A stretch of 64,000 nt of DNA from Bicyclus anynana (GCF_947172395.1 NC_069105.1:12731971-12795970); one strand, 5' to 3'; counted from the first letter of the stretch, positions 1 through 10,529 are shown. Translations and numbers: made by a program. The notes: generated from the sequence alone by a model not told the origin.

Positions 1-417
1 CACGGCTGTAGTAGAATTCTCGTTGTATATCGAGAAAATTATTGAAAAAAGCGAGCTCGGCTGGACGGAATGAATCAATTGGCCAATCACATTGCCAAGT
101 GCAGAAACGGCCCTGAAAGAAGATGAAGTATGTCTGGCTATCACGGGCACTGAGTCCATAGTACCGCGCTATAATAACTAGCGTCCGTTGGTTTAAGGGT
201 TAAACTTTGCACGGTTAAACTTTCATAATAACACATAGTTTATACGGTTTATATGGGAAAGTTTTTATCGGTGTTATAACCCTCATTGTACGCCAATATT
301 CTTTCAATGTTGTCATTTACGATATTTTAATGGCATGCTAACATGCTGAAGGCATTACATTTTGTTTGAAAAACCTCTTTTGACGGTTTTTTAACCGACT
401 TCGGTTCGGTTTCGTGA

Positions 418-602
418 TTAGTGAAGGAAAACATCGTGAGGAAACCTGCATACCAGAGAATTATCTTAATTCTCTGTGTGTGTGAAGTCTGCCAATCCGC
501 ATTGGGCCAGCGTGGTGGACTATTGGCCTAACCCCTCTCATTCTGAGAGGTGACTCGAGCTCAGCAGTGAGCCGAATATGGGTTGATGACGATACGATAC
601 GA
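418..602 (+). mobile_element. SINE-A, 5'-truncated copy
   Basis: This is the 3' two thirds of the commonest SINE in the window. It is recognised by the CATCGTGAGGAAACCTGCAT and TTGGGCCAGCGTGGTGG blocks, a small hairpin around CTCTCATTCTGAGAG, and the GGGTTGATGACGA tail. The tRNA-like head is missing. Confidence 0.85.
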
Positions 603-1311
603 TAACCGACTTCAAAAAAAAGGAGGAGGTTCTCAATTCGATGCGTACGTTTTTTTAATCATCATCATCATCATATCAGCCAATGGACGTCCACTGCAGG
701 ACAGAGGCCTTTTGTAGGGACTTCCAAACTTCAGCTTTCACTTCAACTTTCACTTCAGCTTCGCAACTCGTTGAGCTATGTCGGTGACTTTGGTCTTTCT
801 GCGGATCTCCTCATTTCTGATTCGATCACGCAGAGATACTCTTAACATAGCTCGTTCCATCGCCCGCTGTGAGCCTTAGGTTAGCGACCAAGTCAGAACC
901 ATCTCTAGCAACATGCACTGTTTGAAGACTTTTGTCTTCAGGCAGGCCTGTCTGAGGAATTTCGAACGAAAGGATGTCGCGAAGTTTTCCAAATGCAGCC
1001 CAGCCGAGTTGGATTCGACGGTTTACCTCTTTCTCGAAATTGGACCTACCTAACTGGATCATATGTCCTAGGTATACGTATTCGTCTGCAATTTCGAGTG
1101 CAGCGTTCTCAACTATAACTGGGTGGAGCGATACATGAGCATTACACATTAATTTTAATTTTCTTTAATGTTCCCTCATAACTTCGTCATTTATTAACCA
1201 ATTTACAAAATTATTTTTTTTTTGAAAGAGTTTTCTTCCAGATTGGTCCCATTTCATTTTCATGAAGATTTACCTACGCGTCGAATTGAGAACCTCCTCC
1301 TTTTTTTGTAG
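603..1311. mobile_element. AACCGACTTC element split by an RTE fragment, with inverted ends
   Basis: The left end (AACCGACTTCAAAAAAAAGG, then a GGAGGTTCTCAATTCGA block) is repeated in reverse complement at about 1271-1308, so the unit is bounded by inverted repeats. The piece after the RTE insertion (1160-1270, with CCTCATAACTTCGTCATT) matches the internal sequence of the longer copy near 46670. A retrotransposon fragment therefore landed inside this element. Its class is not established. Confidence 0.6.
660..1150 (-). pseudogene. RTE-type non-LTR retrotransposon, C-terminal ORF2 fragment
   Basis: The minus strand encodes parts of the C-terminal region of an RTE-type endonuclease/reverse transcriptase, including YVYLGHMIQLGRSNFEKEV and VNRRIQLGWAAFGKL. 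The lower end carries the family's 3' terminus (ATCATATCAGCC, reading out to a GAT tail). The frame is broken between about 720 and 830 and the 5' part is missing, so this is a dead, truncated copy. Confidence 0.8.
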
Positions 1312-1420
1312 TCCAACGCAACGGCGCCGCTGCGATATAACAACGTTGCGGCGCCGCACCGCTCGTGTGCTCGCTGATACGGTGAAATCTTTGTGATGCG
1401 GCGCCGCAACGCATCGTGTG
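1312..1420. repeat. GC-rich segment with three GCGGCGCCGC palindromes
   Basis: Three near-palindromic blocks centred on GGCGCC occur at about 1328, 1354 and 1400, two of them followed by a CGTGTGCT-like phrase. Base composition contrasts sharply with the AT-rich surroundings. It may be a degenerate short tandem repeat or a transposon end; no gene is seen. Confidence 0.4.
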
Positions 1421-1848
1421 CTTTTGCTCTTAATCGGGCATAGAAAACATAGAAAAACTATTATCCCGATATCCCCACGGGGTCGGGGTCAACGCGGGCG
1501 ACATCGCAGAGCAGAACTAATAAATAAATAAAATGTACTTCGCGACTTTGATTAAACTGAACGTGATTCGTATAACTTTTACGAAGTATTGTTTACTTAT
1601 CCTCCGTATTTACCCCTCGCTGACGGTGAAAGACGAACTTTCAGTAATCAATCAATCTTGGAGCGTTACGCTCGTAAAAATCACATCTTGTTATAGGTCA
1701 GAGGGTCATATTTGTCTAGATTTTCAGGGTATAAATAAGGGGTAAATATAAGTTAAAAAATAAAGACTCCATAGTTCAGCAGTCAAGGAGTCGGATCAAC
1801 ATCCAGAGATCATGCCTCGATCCCCGCCTGCTAGACTACCTATACGTA
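1421..1848. other. No gene seen; shares a phrase with two other sites
   Basis: A phrase resembling GACGGTGAAAGACGAACTTT recurs, diverged, near 2733 and 4053, which suggests an unclassified dispersed repeat. The open frames here look like chance. Confidence 0.4.
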
Positions 1849-1851
1849 ATA

Positions 1852-2034
1852 CTAGCGGACGTCCGCGACTTTGCCCGCCCTTAGACCTCTTTAATCCAGC
1901 CCTATAGAGAAATCTTTTCTTAGCAAATACTTACTAACCTATAGACTACCTCCCTGCCAAATTTCAACTTTGTACGTCAAGTTGTTTTCGAGATATCGTG
2001 ATGAATGGCCTATCGCATTTGTATATGATGATAG
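1852..2034 (-). mobile_element. Helitron-like fragment
   Basis: It starts, on the plus strand, with A|CTAG followed by CGGACGTCCGCGACTT, which is the 3' terminus of a Helitron-like family read on the minus strand. The AGACCTCTTTAATCCAGCCC phrase is shared with the element at 31567-32225. The 5' end is not recognisable. Confidence 0.6.
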
Positions 2035-2134
2035 TACCATCTTTTTTCTTCTGTGTCATTACAATCAGGTGAGATAGTTCTTACGTGATAGTAAATCTCA
2101 ATACCTATTATAGAGGGTGCTAAGACCCGTACCC

Positions 2135-2272
2135 AGCGATAACCCAGTGTATATGACCTTTGCCTTCGATTCGGATGGCGTAGGTTTGAATCCGGTCCAG
2201 GGACCTCCACTTTTCAAATGTACATTTTAAGAAACTAAATATCATTTGTCTCAAACGCTGAAGGAAAAACAC
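2135..2272 (+). mobile_element. SINE-A, diverged 5' half
   Basis: A tRNA-like head is present (A-box region GATAACCCAGTG, B-box region GTTTGAATCC), followed by the AAATATCA and TGTCTCAAACG blocks. It is cut off at about 2272, where an RTE fragment begins. Confidence 0.75.
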
Positions 2273-2645
2273 TGCGCTTTCTAGTGTGGGGTCGCCATTC
2301 CAGCACTAAGTCCATCGGCTCATCGAACTATGTGTCCCGCACATTGCCATTTCAACTTAGCGACTCAATGAGGTATGTCGACGATTTTGGTTCTTCTGCG
2401 GATCTCCTCATTTCGCACAGATGTGCATGATCCAATCAGAAATGAGGAGATCTACTCCTCGCTCATTCCATCTCCCGCTGTGTGACTACGAGCCTTCTTA
2501 TGAGGCCCATATTAGAGACCAAGTTTCGGAACCATAGGTCATCACTAGCACTGTTAGAAGACTTTTGTCTTTTTTTTTGTCAGGTACTAAAGAATTTCTT
2601 CGAACGAAAAGATACCTCGAAGTTTTTCGAATGCTGCCTAGCCGA
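2273..2645 (-). pseudogene. RTE-type retrotransposon C-terminal fragment with a small inverted duplication
   Basis: It matches the other RTE C-terminal copies in the window. Reading the plus strand, the family's minus-sense sequence runs to GATCTCCTCATTTC, then a short stretch appears in the opposite sense (CAGAAATGAGGAGATC), after which minus-sense sequence resumes. Frames are broken throughout. Confidence 0.75.
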
Positions 2646-2993
2646 GTTGAATTGGCTACTGGTGCATAAGAATCAAACGCGCGTTTACTAAGCGTGTTCA
2701 AAAACGCTTAGTGTGTTTAGTTCTTACGCCACAGTTGACGTTGAAAGACGAACTTTTGTAATCAATCAAGGTAAAGGTCGGGCAAGGAGAAAATGTTCAA
2801 AGCACAATTGCGAGTCGACGCGTTGCTTCGTAAATACCATGAACATTTTATAAAGGAAATTGAAATGTATCCTTGGGGTATTTGATATAAACTTGGCATT
2901 TCCATTTTCGCAACAGTTCAAAGCGTCTTGCAAGGAAACTGACACGACATTGGTGTTAATATTATGCTGTCATTGCGCTTTTGAAATTTTTAA

Positions 2994-3670
2994 CCGACTT
3001 CCAAAAAGGAGAAGGTCCTGTATTCGACTACGAGTACATATGTTTTTTTATGAATGTTTAGCGATATTTCCGTCATTTGTAAACTGATTTTAAAAATTCT
3101 TTTTGGTATAGAAGGGTGGTCCCATTTTTTCATGTCAGGATCTGATGATGGTACCCTGGAGAAATCGAGGGGACGTTTCGAAATCTAGAGACGTCTAGTA
3201 CGGTTGATTTTTTTTTATTAGGTATTTTAAACCAGTACAATTTCACGAAGGTCTAGAGTCAGTCTGATGATGGAGCTAAAGCAAAGACGATGAAACTTGT
3301 CAAAGATTTACAGCATTTATCTTTTGTTTGGACTTGATTAATTTGTATTGATGATTTACCAAAAGGATGGAGGAGGTTAGCTCGAGACAGAGATGAGTGG
3401 AAAAAAGCGGGGGAGGCCTATGTCGCAGGACAACCTGACCTACAAAGTGGTTGCTAAAATTATATTTTATTTTATTTTTAGTTGAATTTAAAAAATTGTA
3501 TTAATTATAAGTCAAAATGTAAAAGGTCAGCGAATAAAGGCTTTTATTAAATTAAATTAAATTAATTTGTATTGATGAGAACTTTCCACCTCGATGGGTT
3601 GTGGCTGCATTAGGGTCTGGTGATGAAGACGAAGGACAGTTCAGGAAACTCCTCCACTCGCAGTAGCTAC
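2994..3670 (+). mobile_element. AACCGACTTC-type element carrying a LINE insertion
   Basis: It opens with TTAACCGACTTCCAAAAAGG and continues through a region (GATGGTACCCTGGAGAAATC) that I regard as part of a dispersed lepidopteran repeat. It is interrupted by the 206-bp insertion at 3355-3560 and resumes to about 3670. No coding capacity is evident. Confidence 0.55.
3355..3560 (+). mobile_element. 5'-truncated non-LTR retrotransposon with intact target-site duplication
   Basis: It is flanked by an exact 18-bp direct repeat, ATTAATTTGTATTGATGA, at 3337-3354 and 3561-3578. The start encodes the ORF2 C-terminus (WRRLARDRDEWKKAGEAYVA, soon followed by a stop). The end is a repeated ATTAA-like tail, which may overlap the first bases of the duplication. 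This is the signature of target-primed reverse transcription. Confidence 0.85.
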
Positions 3671-3737
3671 TTTGTTACATAGTAAGTGGTCAATATGTTT
3701 TCTTTTTATCATGATGTAATCTAAGATAAAAGCGGCC

Positions 3738-3976
3738 TAACTTGTTAAGAGTACGATGAGTCACCTCTTTCGGTTTCTACACGACATCGTACCGGAACGC
3801 TAAATCGTTTGGTGTTACACCTTTGCCGGTAGAGTAGTAACTAGCCACGACCAAAGCCTTCCAACAGCCAGACCTGGACCAATTAAGAAAAACCTCATTC
3901 GGCTCAGCCGGGGATCGAATCCAGGTTCTTGTAAATCCACCGCAAATAGCACTGTGCCACGGAGGCCGTCAAAAGC
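3738..3976 (-). mobile_element. SINE-B copy
   Basis: On the minus strand it begins GACGGCCTCCGTGGCACAGTG (A box) with GGATTCGATCCC (B box), then the AATTGGTCCAGGTCTGG, GGCTAGTTACTAC and GCGTTCCGGTACGATGTCGT blocks. The 3' quarter is degraded. Confidence 0.85.
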
Positions 3977-4289
3977 CGCCTGTAGTTTAACTACAAAAAA
4001 AATCTTAAGCTCACAGTTAATTCGCAGCATTCTCACGTTTTCTTGTTATTTGACGGCGAAAGACGAACCGCGATAATGGGATATCTGTACCATTAGTTTG
4101 TATGCCAACGGACACTAAACCCAATCGGTATCAAGTTAAAGTCGTAAATTCTTCATTTTGATTTTTATTTCATACTTGTTCCGCTAGTGCCATCTAAACA
4201 AATTAAAAAGGCTTACATTAAATAAAGGCTTTATATCTAGTGCTTTAAGTTGATTTTACTCTATCACTTATCATCATCATCCCATGGAA

Positions 4290-4510
4290 TGATGCTAGAC
4301 TTAGGCCTCTTATAAGGACTGGGAAACAGTCGGTCTGAGCCCATAGCATTCAGCATCTTCCCATACCCCGATCTAAGCGGTCTACCTACTAGTAGTAGTG
4401 GGGGGTCGACCAATACTGCGCTTAGCGGTACGGGGGTCGCCATTACAGCATCTCGGGACAACATCAATGGACTCTTCGAACTACGTATTCGCCCATTGCC
4501 ACTTCAAAAC
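4290..4510 (-). pseudogene. RTE-type retrotransposon C-terminal fragment
   Basis: Diverged copy of the same 3' region (ACTGCGCTTAGCGGTACGGG, then CGCCCATTGCCACTTCA). Many substitutions and indels mark it as one of the older copies here. Confidence 0.65.
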
Positions 4511-5865
4511 TCAAAAAACTCGAAATTCATTTGACTTTTACTTTAAAACGATTCATCGATAAAGTCGATGGAAATTCTATAGTGTTTCAATACCTATGCT
4601 GAAAATTTGAAAAAATGGTACGTACGTACTACGTAGACGACTTTATACAAATAGATATAAAGCTTCTTTTCCTATAACGTTAGAGGACAGTAGGTAGTTT
4701 AGTATTGATCAGTGGCAAGAGCTTACAAAGAGACTTCATGCTAAGGGTTATAAATTTAAAACCTTTGGTGTTTATCGAAGTAAAATATAAAATGGATCGA
4801 TATTATTTATGTTATTAAGTTTTGAAAAAATTGTTTTTTATAACCATTGGACAATCTTATATACGTAAACGTCCGATTACTTTATTCAGTGAAAGATACA
4901 GGTAAATATAAGGGTATCACATTGACTAATACGCGCCAATGATGAAGTTTTACCAAATGGCTCATTTGATTTTAGGCGAAAATTTAATGCTTCCATTTTT
5001 TTTTATTTCGATCCCTAATAGCTTGAAGTTTATTATGTGTACGGTCTTACCAATCACGACTACTTTTTAAAAATGTAAAATTAAATAAAAAAAAATCACT
5101 ATTAAAAATTAGGATATTGTTTTCAATCAAATCAAATCTATCAATTAAAGCAAATCTTTTAATCAAACACATCCTAAAAATATATCTACAGTTGTGTAGT
5201 AATCTCGACTGATTACTTAACTTACAAACTATTATTAACTACCTACATAATAACTTTATTGAACGCGGATTGTTTTTAGAAGTTCAAATATAGAACTCTA
5301 TAAATTGGAATCCGTTCCTCTAGTCACGTGACCGCGTGACACTCACGAGAGCGTCACGTGACTCACGTTTATGTGCTGTTGACATTGACAGAAACTGTCA
5401 TCTTCACTAGCGGGAAAATGAGGAAAACAACTCGAACACAACAAAAATCCACCTAACCAAACGAATAGAGACTTTATTTCTATCTTCATAAAGCTTAGAA
5501 AGAATGCATTTGTTAAATAAATAATAGTGTCCACGTGGTTCGGCAAACTTATTTTAAGTCGTTGCTAGAGCATTTCCCACCGTATTGCAAAAGAAATAAG
5601 AGTCAGGTTGAGTACAATTTGGTTTTGTAAACACGTCAAGCTATTTCAGTTGTCAAATGAGTTGTGATGGCGTAGGTGGTAACGGGCGAGATGGGACAGG
5701 TTAGTTTAGAAATAGAGAAATAAAAGCTAATTAGGATTAGTTTGGAATTGCTGCACTGTCTCGTCCGTATTTCGCACATATTCCTTTAAAAAAAAAATTA
5801 AATGTCCGCTTAAACTCAAGAACGGCTTGATCAATTTATAATTATCGTTGTTTTATGTAAAATAC
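4511..5865. other. No gene recognised; AT-rich spacer
   Basis: Only short chance frames are present. The notable content is the inverted pair of CACGTG sites at 5322-5363 and several A/T runs. Confidence 0.5.
5322..5363. promoter_or_regulatory. Inverted pair of CACGTG E-box palindromes
   Basis: AGTCACGTGAC at 5322-5332 and its exact reverse complement GTCACGTGACT at 5353-5363 each contain CACGTG, the core bound by several bHLH factors. No transcription unit is recognised next to them, so a regulatory role is inferred from sequence only. Confidence 0.3.
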
Positions 5866-6262
5866 CTCAGTGCCTGAAGACGAAAGTCTTCGAACAGTGC
5901 ATGTCGCCAGTGATGATATATGGATTTGAGACTTTGTCGCGAACTATGGGCTTTATTAGAAGGCTCAAAGTCACTCAGCGCGCGATGGAGTGAGCTATGC
6001 TTGGAGTTTCTCTGCGTGATTGAATTAGAAATGAGGAGATCTGCAGACGAACCAAAGTTACTGACATAGCTCAGCGAGTCGCGAAGTTGAAGTGGCAATG
6101 GGCAGGCCACATAGTTCGAAGAGCCGATGGACGTTAGGGTCCCAAGGTGCTGGAATGGCGACCCCACACCGGGAATCGTGTTGGTCGACCCCCACTGGGT
6201 GGACTGAGGACATCAAGCGGGTTGCAGGGAGCCATTGGATGCTGGCGGCTCGAGATATTCAA
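5866..6262 (+). pseudogene. RTE-type retrotransposon C-terminal fragment, plus strand
   Basis: Plus-sense copy of the ORF2 C-terminal region (CTCAGCGAGTCGCGAAGTTG, GTGGCAATGGGCAGGCCACA, GATGGACGTTAGGGTCCCAA). The in-frame TAG in GACGTTAGGGTC and other breaks disable the frame. The (GAT)n tail is lost. Confidence 0.8.
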
Positions 6263-7055
6263 TGGTGTTACACCTCAGTGCCTCGGAGAGCATTGTCAAC
6301 CCGTCGGATCTGCAGGCTAATTCACTAACTTTGACGTATGTTAGTTGACATATACGAAATTGAGATTCTATGTTACAAATGTCATCCGGTGGCTACAGAC
6401 AACCCATCATGGATATCATACAGTATGTAGATGACATTTTCTCTCTTGATTTCATGTTTATTTTAAGTTGTTAATAAAGGCCAAATTAGTAAATAGGCTC
6501 TCTGGTCACATTATTATTGTCATCTTATAGTGAACTTTACAAATTTAAATGATACTCGTACCAAGCTGCATTGGAACAGCGTAGTGAGATCCTTTCATAT
6601 AAGCCTCCTCTTGGCCTGAAATGGGACATTAAAACAGGCAGATGTTGGTGTTCCAGAAATGTTCTCTTTCACTAGAAACCTCTGCGTCTTTTTCTCCTTA
6701 AATAAAAGCTTTCTTACAAAGGAGGCTTGGCCCTAAAGTGGGCCATAAAAAAGCAATACCATAAATGCCCATTACCTAAAAACCTCTGTGTCAGTATTAC
6801 TCTGTATTGAAACCAATTTTCCCGCCAGTGCGGTGAGACTTCCACAGTTTACTCACGTGGTAACATTGTACTTCGATTGTAGCAATTTACGGCAATTAAA
6901 TTATAGTGTTTCGCAGCGTTAAGGAGCCAATTAGCTGAAATAATCGAGTCTTGGGTGATTAATAGCAAATTATAGATCAAAGTAACCAACTAATGAGTAA
7001 GAGTACACTCTAGATAATCTAGAATGTAGAATTACTCTCTAGAAAGACGGTATGA
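6263..7055. other. Degraded repeat remnants, no gene
   Basis: Near 6570-6640 there are phrases (GCATTGGAACAGCGTAGTGA, CCTCTTGGCCTGAAATGGGA) that resemble a lepidopteran LINE 3' end, and a second, similar piece (GGCTTGGCCCTAAAGTGGG) lies near 6724. The rest is featureless. Confidence 0.4.
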
Positions 7056-7225
7056 CAACTTACTAATGAAAGTTTGTATGGATGTTCGTTTGTTACTCTA
7101 CATCGCCGCTACTACTAAAGCGATTTGACTGAAATTTCGAATGGAAATAGATTATACTCAGGATTAACACATAGGCTTAAAAATCCATGGTGAAAAACTA
7201 CAAATTCCGCGGGAACCATGGATGG
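7056..7225 (+). mobile_element. Helitron-like remnant
   Basis: Internal Helitron-like phrases are present (GCGATTTGACTGAAATTTCG, GGAAATAGATTATACTC, CCGCGGGAACCATGG). These are the reverse complement of the internal part of the copy at 52964-53325. Neither terminus is clear. Confidence 0.55.
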
Positions 7226-7291
7226 AGATAGCGTAAATACACTGTCATAAAGACGGGAAGAGTGAGTGATAAAAAAAATTACAGAAAGTTA

Positions 7292-7331
7292 TCTCGTCAT
7301 CTCTGCTGGCTGGTCAGCAGAGATGACGAGA
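7292..7331. repeat. Perfect 17-bp-stem hairpin
   Basis: TCTCGTCATCTCTGCTG at 7292-7308 pairs exactly with 7315-7331 across a six-base loop. It lies about 100 bp beyond the 3' end of the tRNA gene. No T run follows it, so it is not an obvious terminator. Confidence 0.7.
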
Positions 7332-7419
7332 GGTCACCTAAAAATATTTATAAAAATAATTTGTAAAAATTGTGTTTTGAAATCATTTTTACAAATTATT
7401 AATTTTTAGGAAAATAAGT

Positions 7420-7424
7420 AAAAA
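7420..7424 (-). terminator. RNA polymerase III T-run terminator of the tRNA
   Basis: Reading the minus strand, five T's lie 7 bp after the discriminator base of tRNA-Leu, the usual position of a Pol III termination signal. Confidence 0.6.
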
Positions 7425-7430
7425 GATTAT

Positions 7431-7512
7431 TGGCAGCGGTGGGATTCGAACCCACGCCTCCGAAGAGACTGGTGCCTTAAACCAGCGCCTTAGACCGCTC
7501 GGCCACGCTACC
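7431..7512 (-). tRNA. tRNA-Leu(AAG): tRNA-Leu (anticodon AAG)
   Basis: This 82-base class II tRNA carries leucine for CUU codons. On the minus strand the acceptor stem GGTAGCG pairs with CGCTGCC (one G-U at the third pair), with discriminator A as expected for leucine tRNAs. The anticodon stem CTGGT/ACCAG encloses the loop TTAAGGC, giving anticodon AAG at positions 34-36. The long variable arm pairs around a TTCG loop, and the T arm reads GGGTTCGAATCCC. Internal Pol III boxes are intact (A box TGGCCGAGCGG; B box GGTTCGAATCC). CCA is not encoded, as is normal for a nuclear tRNA. There is no intron, and a T-run follows. No SINE tail follows it, so it reads as a true tRNA gene rather than a SINE head. 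Confidence 0.95.
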
Positions 7513-7750
7513 ACGTGGTGCTCTGTGTGAAATTGTGGAACGTGTCTATGAGCGATCTATTTACATTGAATAGAACTAAGAATATACTACCTACGCATGT
7601 GTCATCATTTTGTTAAGCGAGTAAAAACTCAGTTTGTCGCCAATAGATTTCCTGCGATTGGTTGTGTCGCTTTAAAGCTTTGATTTGAAAGTTTGCGTAA
7701 ATGTTTGACTGGGTTTACTATTAGGTACTATTAGGTATACATATAATATA

Positions 7751-8062
7751 CTAGCGGATGCCCGCGACTTAGTCCGCGTGGTAGTCAATGTAAACTATCA
7801 ACCTCTATTTCACCACATTAAGGCTTCAATTTTAAAAACTTGAATCACATGATATTTCGTATTTTTTTCATGATTTATGAACAACTCTGAAAATAAAGGA
7901 CTTTCCATACAAACTTACAACCTCCTTTTCACCCCCTGCCTAATTTATTTTCGCAATAAAAAGTATCCTATAACCTTCTCCATATTATAGTCTCAAACCG
8001 TACTGAGTTTCATTTGAATTCATTCAGTAGTTTCAACGTGATGCCTGGATAACAAAAAATAC
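7751..8062 (-). mobile_element. Helitron-like non-autonomous element
   Basis: On the plus strand it begins A|CTAG then CGGATGCCCGCGACTT and a GTCCGCGTGG hairpin arm, the 3' terminus of the family read on the minus strand. Internal phrases (AGTATCCTATAACCTTCTCC, TTCATTCAGTAGTTTCAACG) fit the family. The far end is not exact. Confidence 0.75.
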
Positions 8063-8641
8063 AAAGACAAAAAATATTTTTAGCTTCAATATCGATTGTA
8101 TAATGCCCTCCAGCAAATATATTCAAAATATCTCCAATGTACAGTATTTGACCTGTTACAGTTTTACTACAAGTAATAAGTATATATATAGGTAGATACT
8201 TATAGATAAAGATACATACAATGTACCTATAAAATATTTTATTTACCCAAAATATATAGGTACATAGCTATCAACTACTTCTCTTCTTTTCAATGATAAC
8301 TGCAGTATCACAATACAATATGAGCTCGTAAAATCAAAACACAAACGAATGAGACGAGACGTCGTAAACACAAAGCAGAATTGTTGGCATTATTGCTATT
8401 CAAAACCTTATCTTGATAGCACTTACCTATGAAAAGCTTTGAAATGCATTATTATAGGGAGCGACTCTCTCGAACGAGGGTATGACATTTTATATTACTA
8501 TCCGCCCAGGCAATCGGTGTTCTGCCTTTTAAATTTATTTCGAACAACTAAAATCACGATTAAAATGGGGGGTAGGAGGGTGAAAACTAGGGAGGGATGG
8601 TTAAGACCTGTTCTCGTAGGCAGGTAAAAAAGGTAAAGGTA
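8063..8641. other. No gene seen
   Basis: AT-rich sequence with a stretch of tandem-like TATATATAGGTA near 8180-8270. Nothing coding is recognised. Confidence 0.4.
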
Positions 8642-8730
8642 CTAACGGACGCACGCGACTTCATTCATTTACAAATCCCACGGAAACTATGGATTTTTTC
8701 CGGAAAAAAGTAGGTTATATAGTAGACCTT
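8642..8730 (-). mobile_element. Helitron-like 3' fragment
   Basis: It begins A|CTAACGGACGCACGCGACTT (CTRR-type end), followed by AAATCCCACGGAAAC and a diverged GGAAAAAAGTAGG block. The rest is missing. Confidence 0.6.
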
Positions 8731-9664
8731 GGCCTTACTAGAAGGGCAGCAAGTTGTATATTAGAAAGGGTATCCAAAGCTGCTCTAATAGGATCTTACC
8801 AAATTTTGCTAGGCTGGGAGAACAATACGAGCGGAGAATGGGAGTGTTAGTTAAATGACAAGGACATCCTTAGCCCTACACCATAGGTTGCAAGGCCGGG
8901 TATCTGCTCAGGATTTTCTCTCTGCTGCTACGACGGACCCAACGCCGGCACGGTGAATCCATTGAATGCTAAGATATTTCGTCTTTACTCAATAACCTCT
9001 TATACAGTGACCTATTAAAATAGGCTTAGTGGTTCCAGCCAGACAATCAGACGAACGAATTAATTAAACGCAAGTGACGTCTCATAAAATGTTCACACCA
9101 GGCGCTTTTCATCAATGATAATTTTATACTATAGATCGGTTACGTCCCTACTAAACCAAAAGTGATCCGAATAATAGGCTACAACACTGTACAACACATG
9201 CACAATTTTGTTTTTAATTCCATTATATATTTATGAATATATAGTTTTTACACTTCCTGAACATACAACTCGACATTGTAGACGATATTTAGGCATTATT
9301 TGTTTAAATAACATTCGTTGTTGACCACAACTAACATTAAGTTGGCTATAAATTTCCTCTTTTGAGCGCCACATTTTTTATGCACTAGTAACACATCTAA
9401 CAGTTTTTAATATCATTTTTAAAATATGCTTTTCATAAAAATCGCGAAAACAACAAGAAATATAAACGCTGAAACTTCACTGCTCTTCAAATCCACAAAG
9501 GTGTGAGTTTTCCGTGATTTCCAACTGCACAAAAGTAATCCAACACTACATTGTTAGCGGAACGGATTTCCTTTTCAAAACAAAGGAAATAGTGTAAGAG
9601 ATAGATACTAAAATTGTCCATGACTTCAAATAAACACTTTTGTTGTTAGATGACATGAATACAA
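8731..9664. other. No gene or repeat recognised
   Basis: Mixed composition with no convincing frame, splice structure or known repeat motif. Confidence 0.4.
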
Positions 9665-9880
9665 AGGAGATGGTCCAAAATTGTATGGGGCCCAGGATCA
9701 GTCATTGTACCCAGGACCCTAGTTTTTAACTATTTTTTGTTATACAAATCTACGAATAGACTTTCGAAATAATATTAATTATCTCCCAAGCTATGCAACA
9801 TTACTGTGGGTAATAATGGTGGATTGATGACGTATTCAATGAAGCCTAGGTTTAAATAATAGGTTTTAATAATTAAGTAA
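9665..9880 (-). mobile_element. TTAA-type MITE, one-ended fragment
   Basis: It starts with the terminal motif AGGAGATGGTCC and CCCAGGATCAGTCATTGTA, and continues through TCTCCCAAGCTATGCAACA and GGGTAATAATGGTGG. It thus matches the reverse complement of the right half of the element at 43657-44080. The other end is missing. Confidence 0.75.
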
Positions 9881-9949
9881 TTGAACCTTTTCCTTCATTG
9901 CAATCCGCAAAGAAAACATCCAGATGTAGAATAGTTCCTACTTGTTTTG

Positions 9950-10195
9950 CTAGGACACGTTACAACGCCATCTGTACACGTGAACACGCACACTAGCGTA
10001 AAACTTGCAGCCCCTAGCCCAGACAGCAGCCAGTTAGAGGGAGACGGGCTGTAAACACTGCGAGATAAAGAGGGATGGATAGGTGATATTGACCTTGCGC
10101 GCGGTGACGTCATTCGCGACCTAGCTGCAGCTTCCATCCCTCTATGTGAGCGTGATCCAGACCGTGAAATGTATTTGTGTGCGTGGGGCCTTGAC
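9950..10195. other. GC-rich island containing a TGACGTCA palindrome
   Basis: About 245 bp of clearly higher GC content sits in AT-rich DNA. It contains TGACGTCA (the CRE/AP-1-like octamer) in GCGCGGTGACGTCATTCGC. A minus-strand frame of 103 codons crosses it but resembles no family I recognise; its serine/arginine/proline-rich composition is what GC-rich noise gives. It could be a regulatory island, an unrecognised exon or an old GC-rich repeat. Confidence 0.3.
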
Positions 10196-10529
10196 ATACT
10201 ATACAACCAAAGATAAATACTGAATTTAATTATTATTCAAAAGTCAAAAAGACAGTGATTGTCTATTTATAGTATACTCCATACACGCTTAGAAATTAAT
10301 TTCTCGACAACATCTAATTACAAATTATTAAGGACGTAAAAACTACTACTAATCTTTTTAAAATACATATCTACTGCCAATGGATTACTAGTTTTATATA
10401 ATTTTTAGTGACGTACACTATATAAAAATAAAAAGTATAATAGGTTAAAGAAATGTATTCAAATGCAAATAATATTATAAAAAAGAATTATATGTATTTT
10501 TTAGTAACGAATAAACCCAAAAGCTACTG

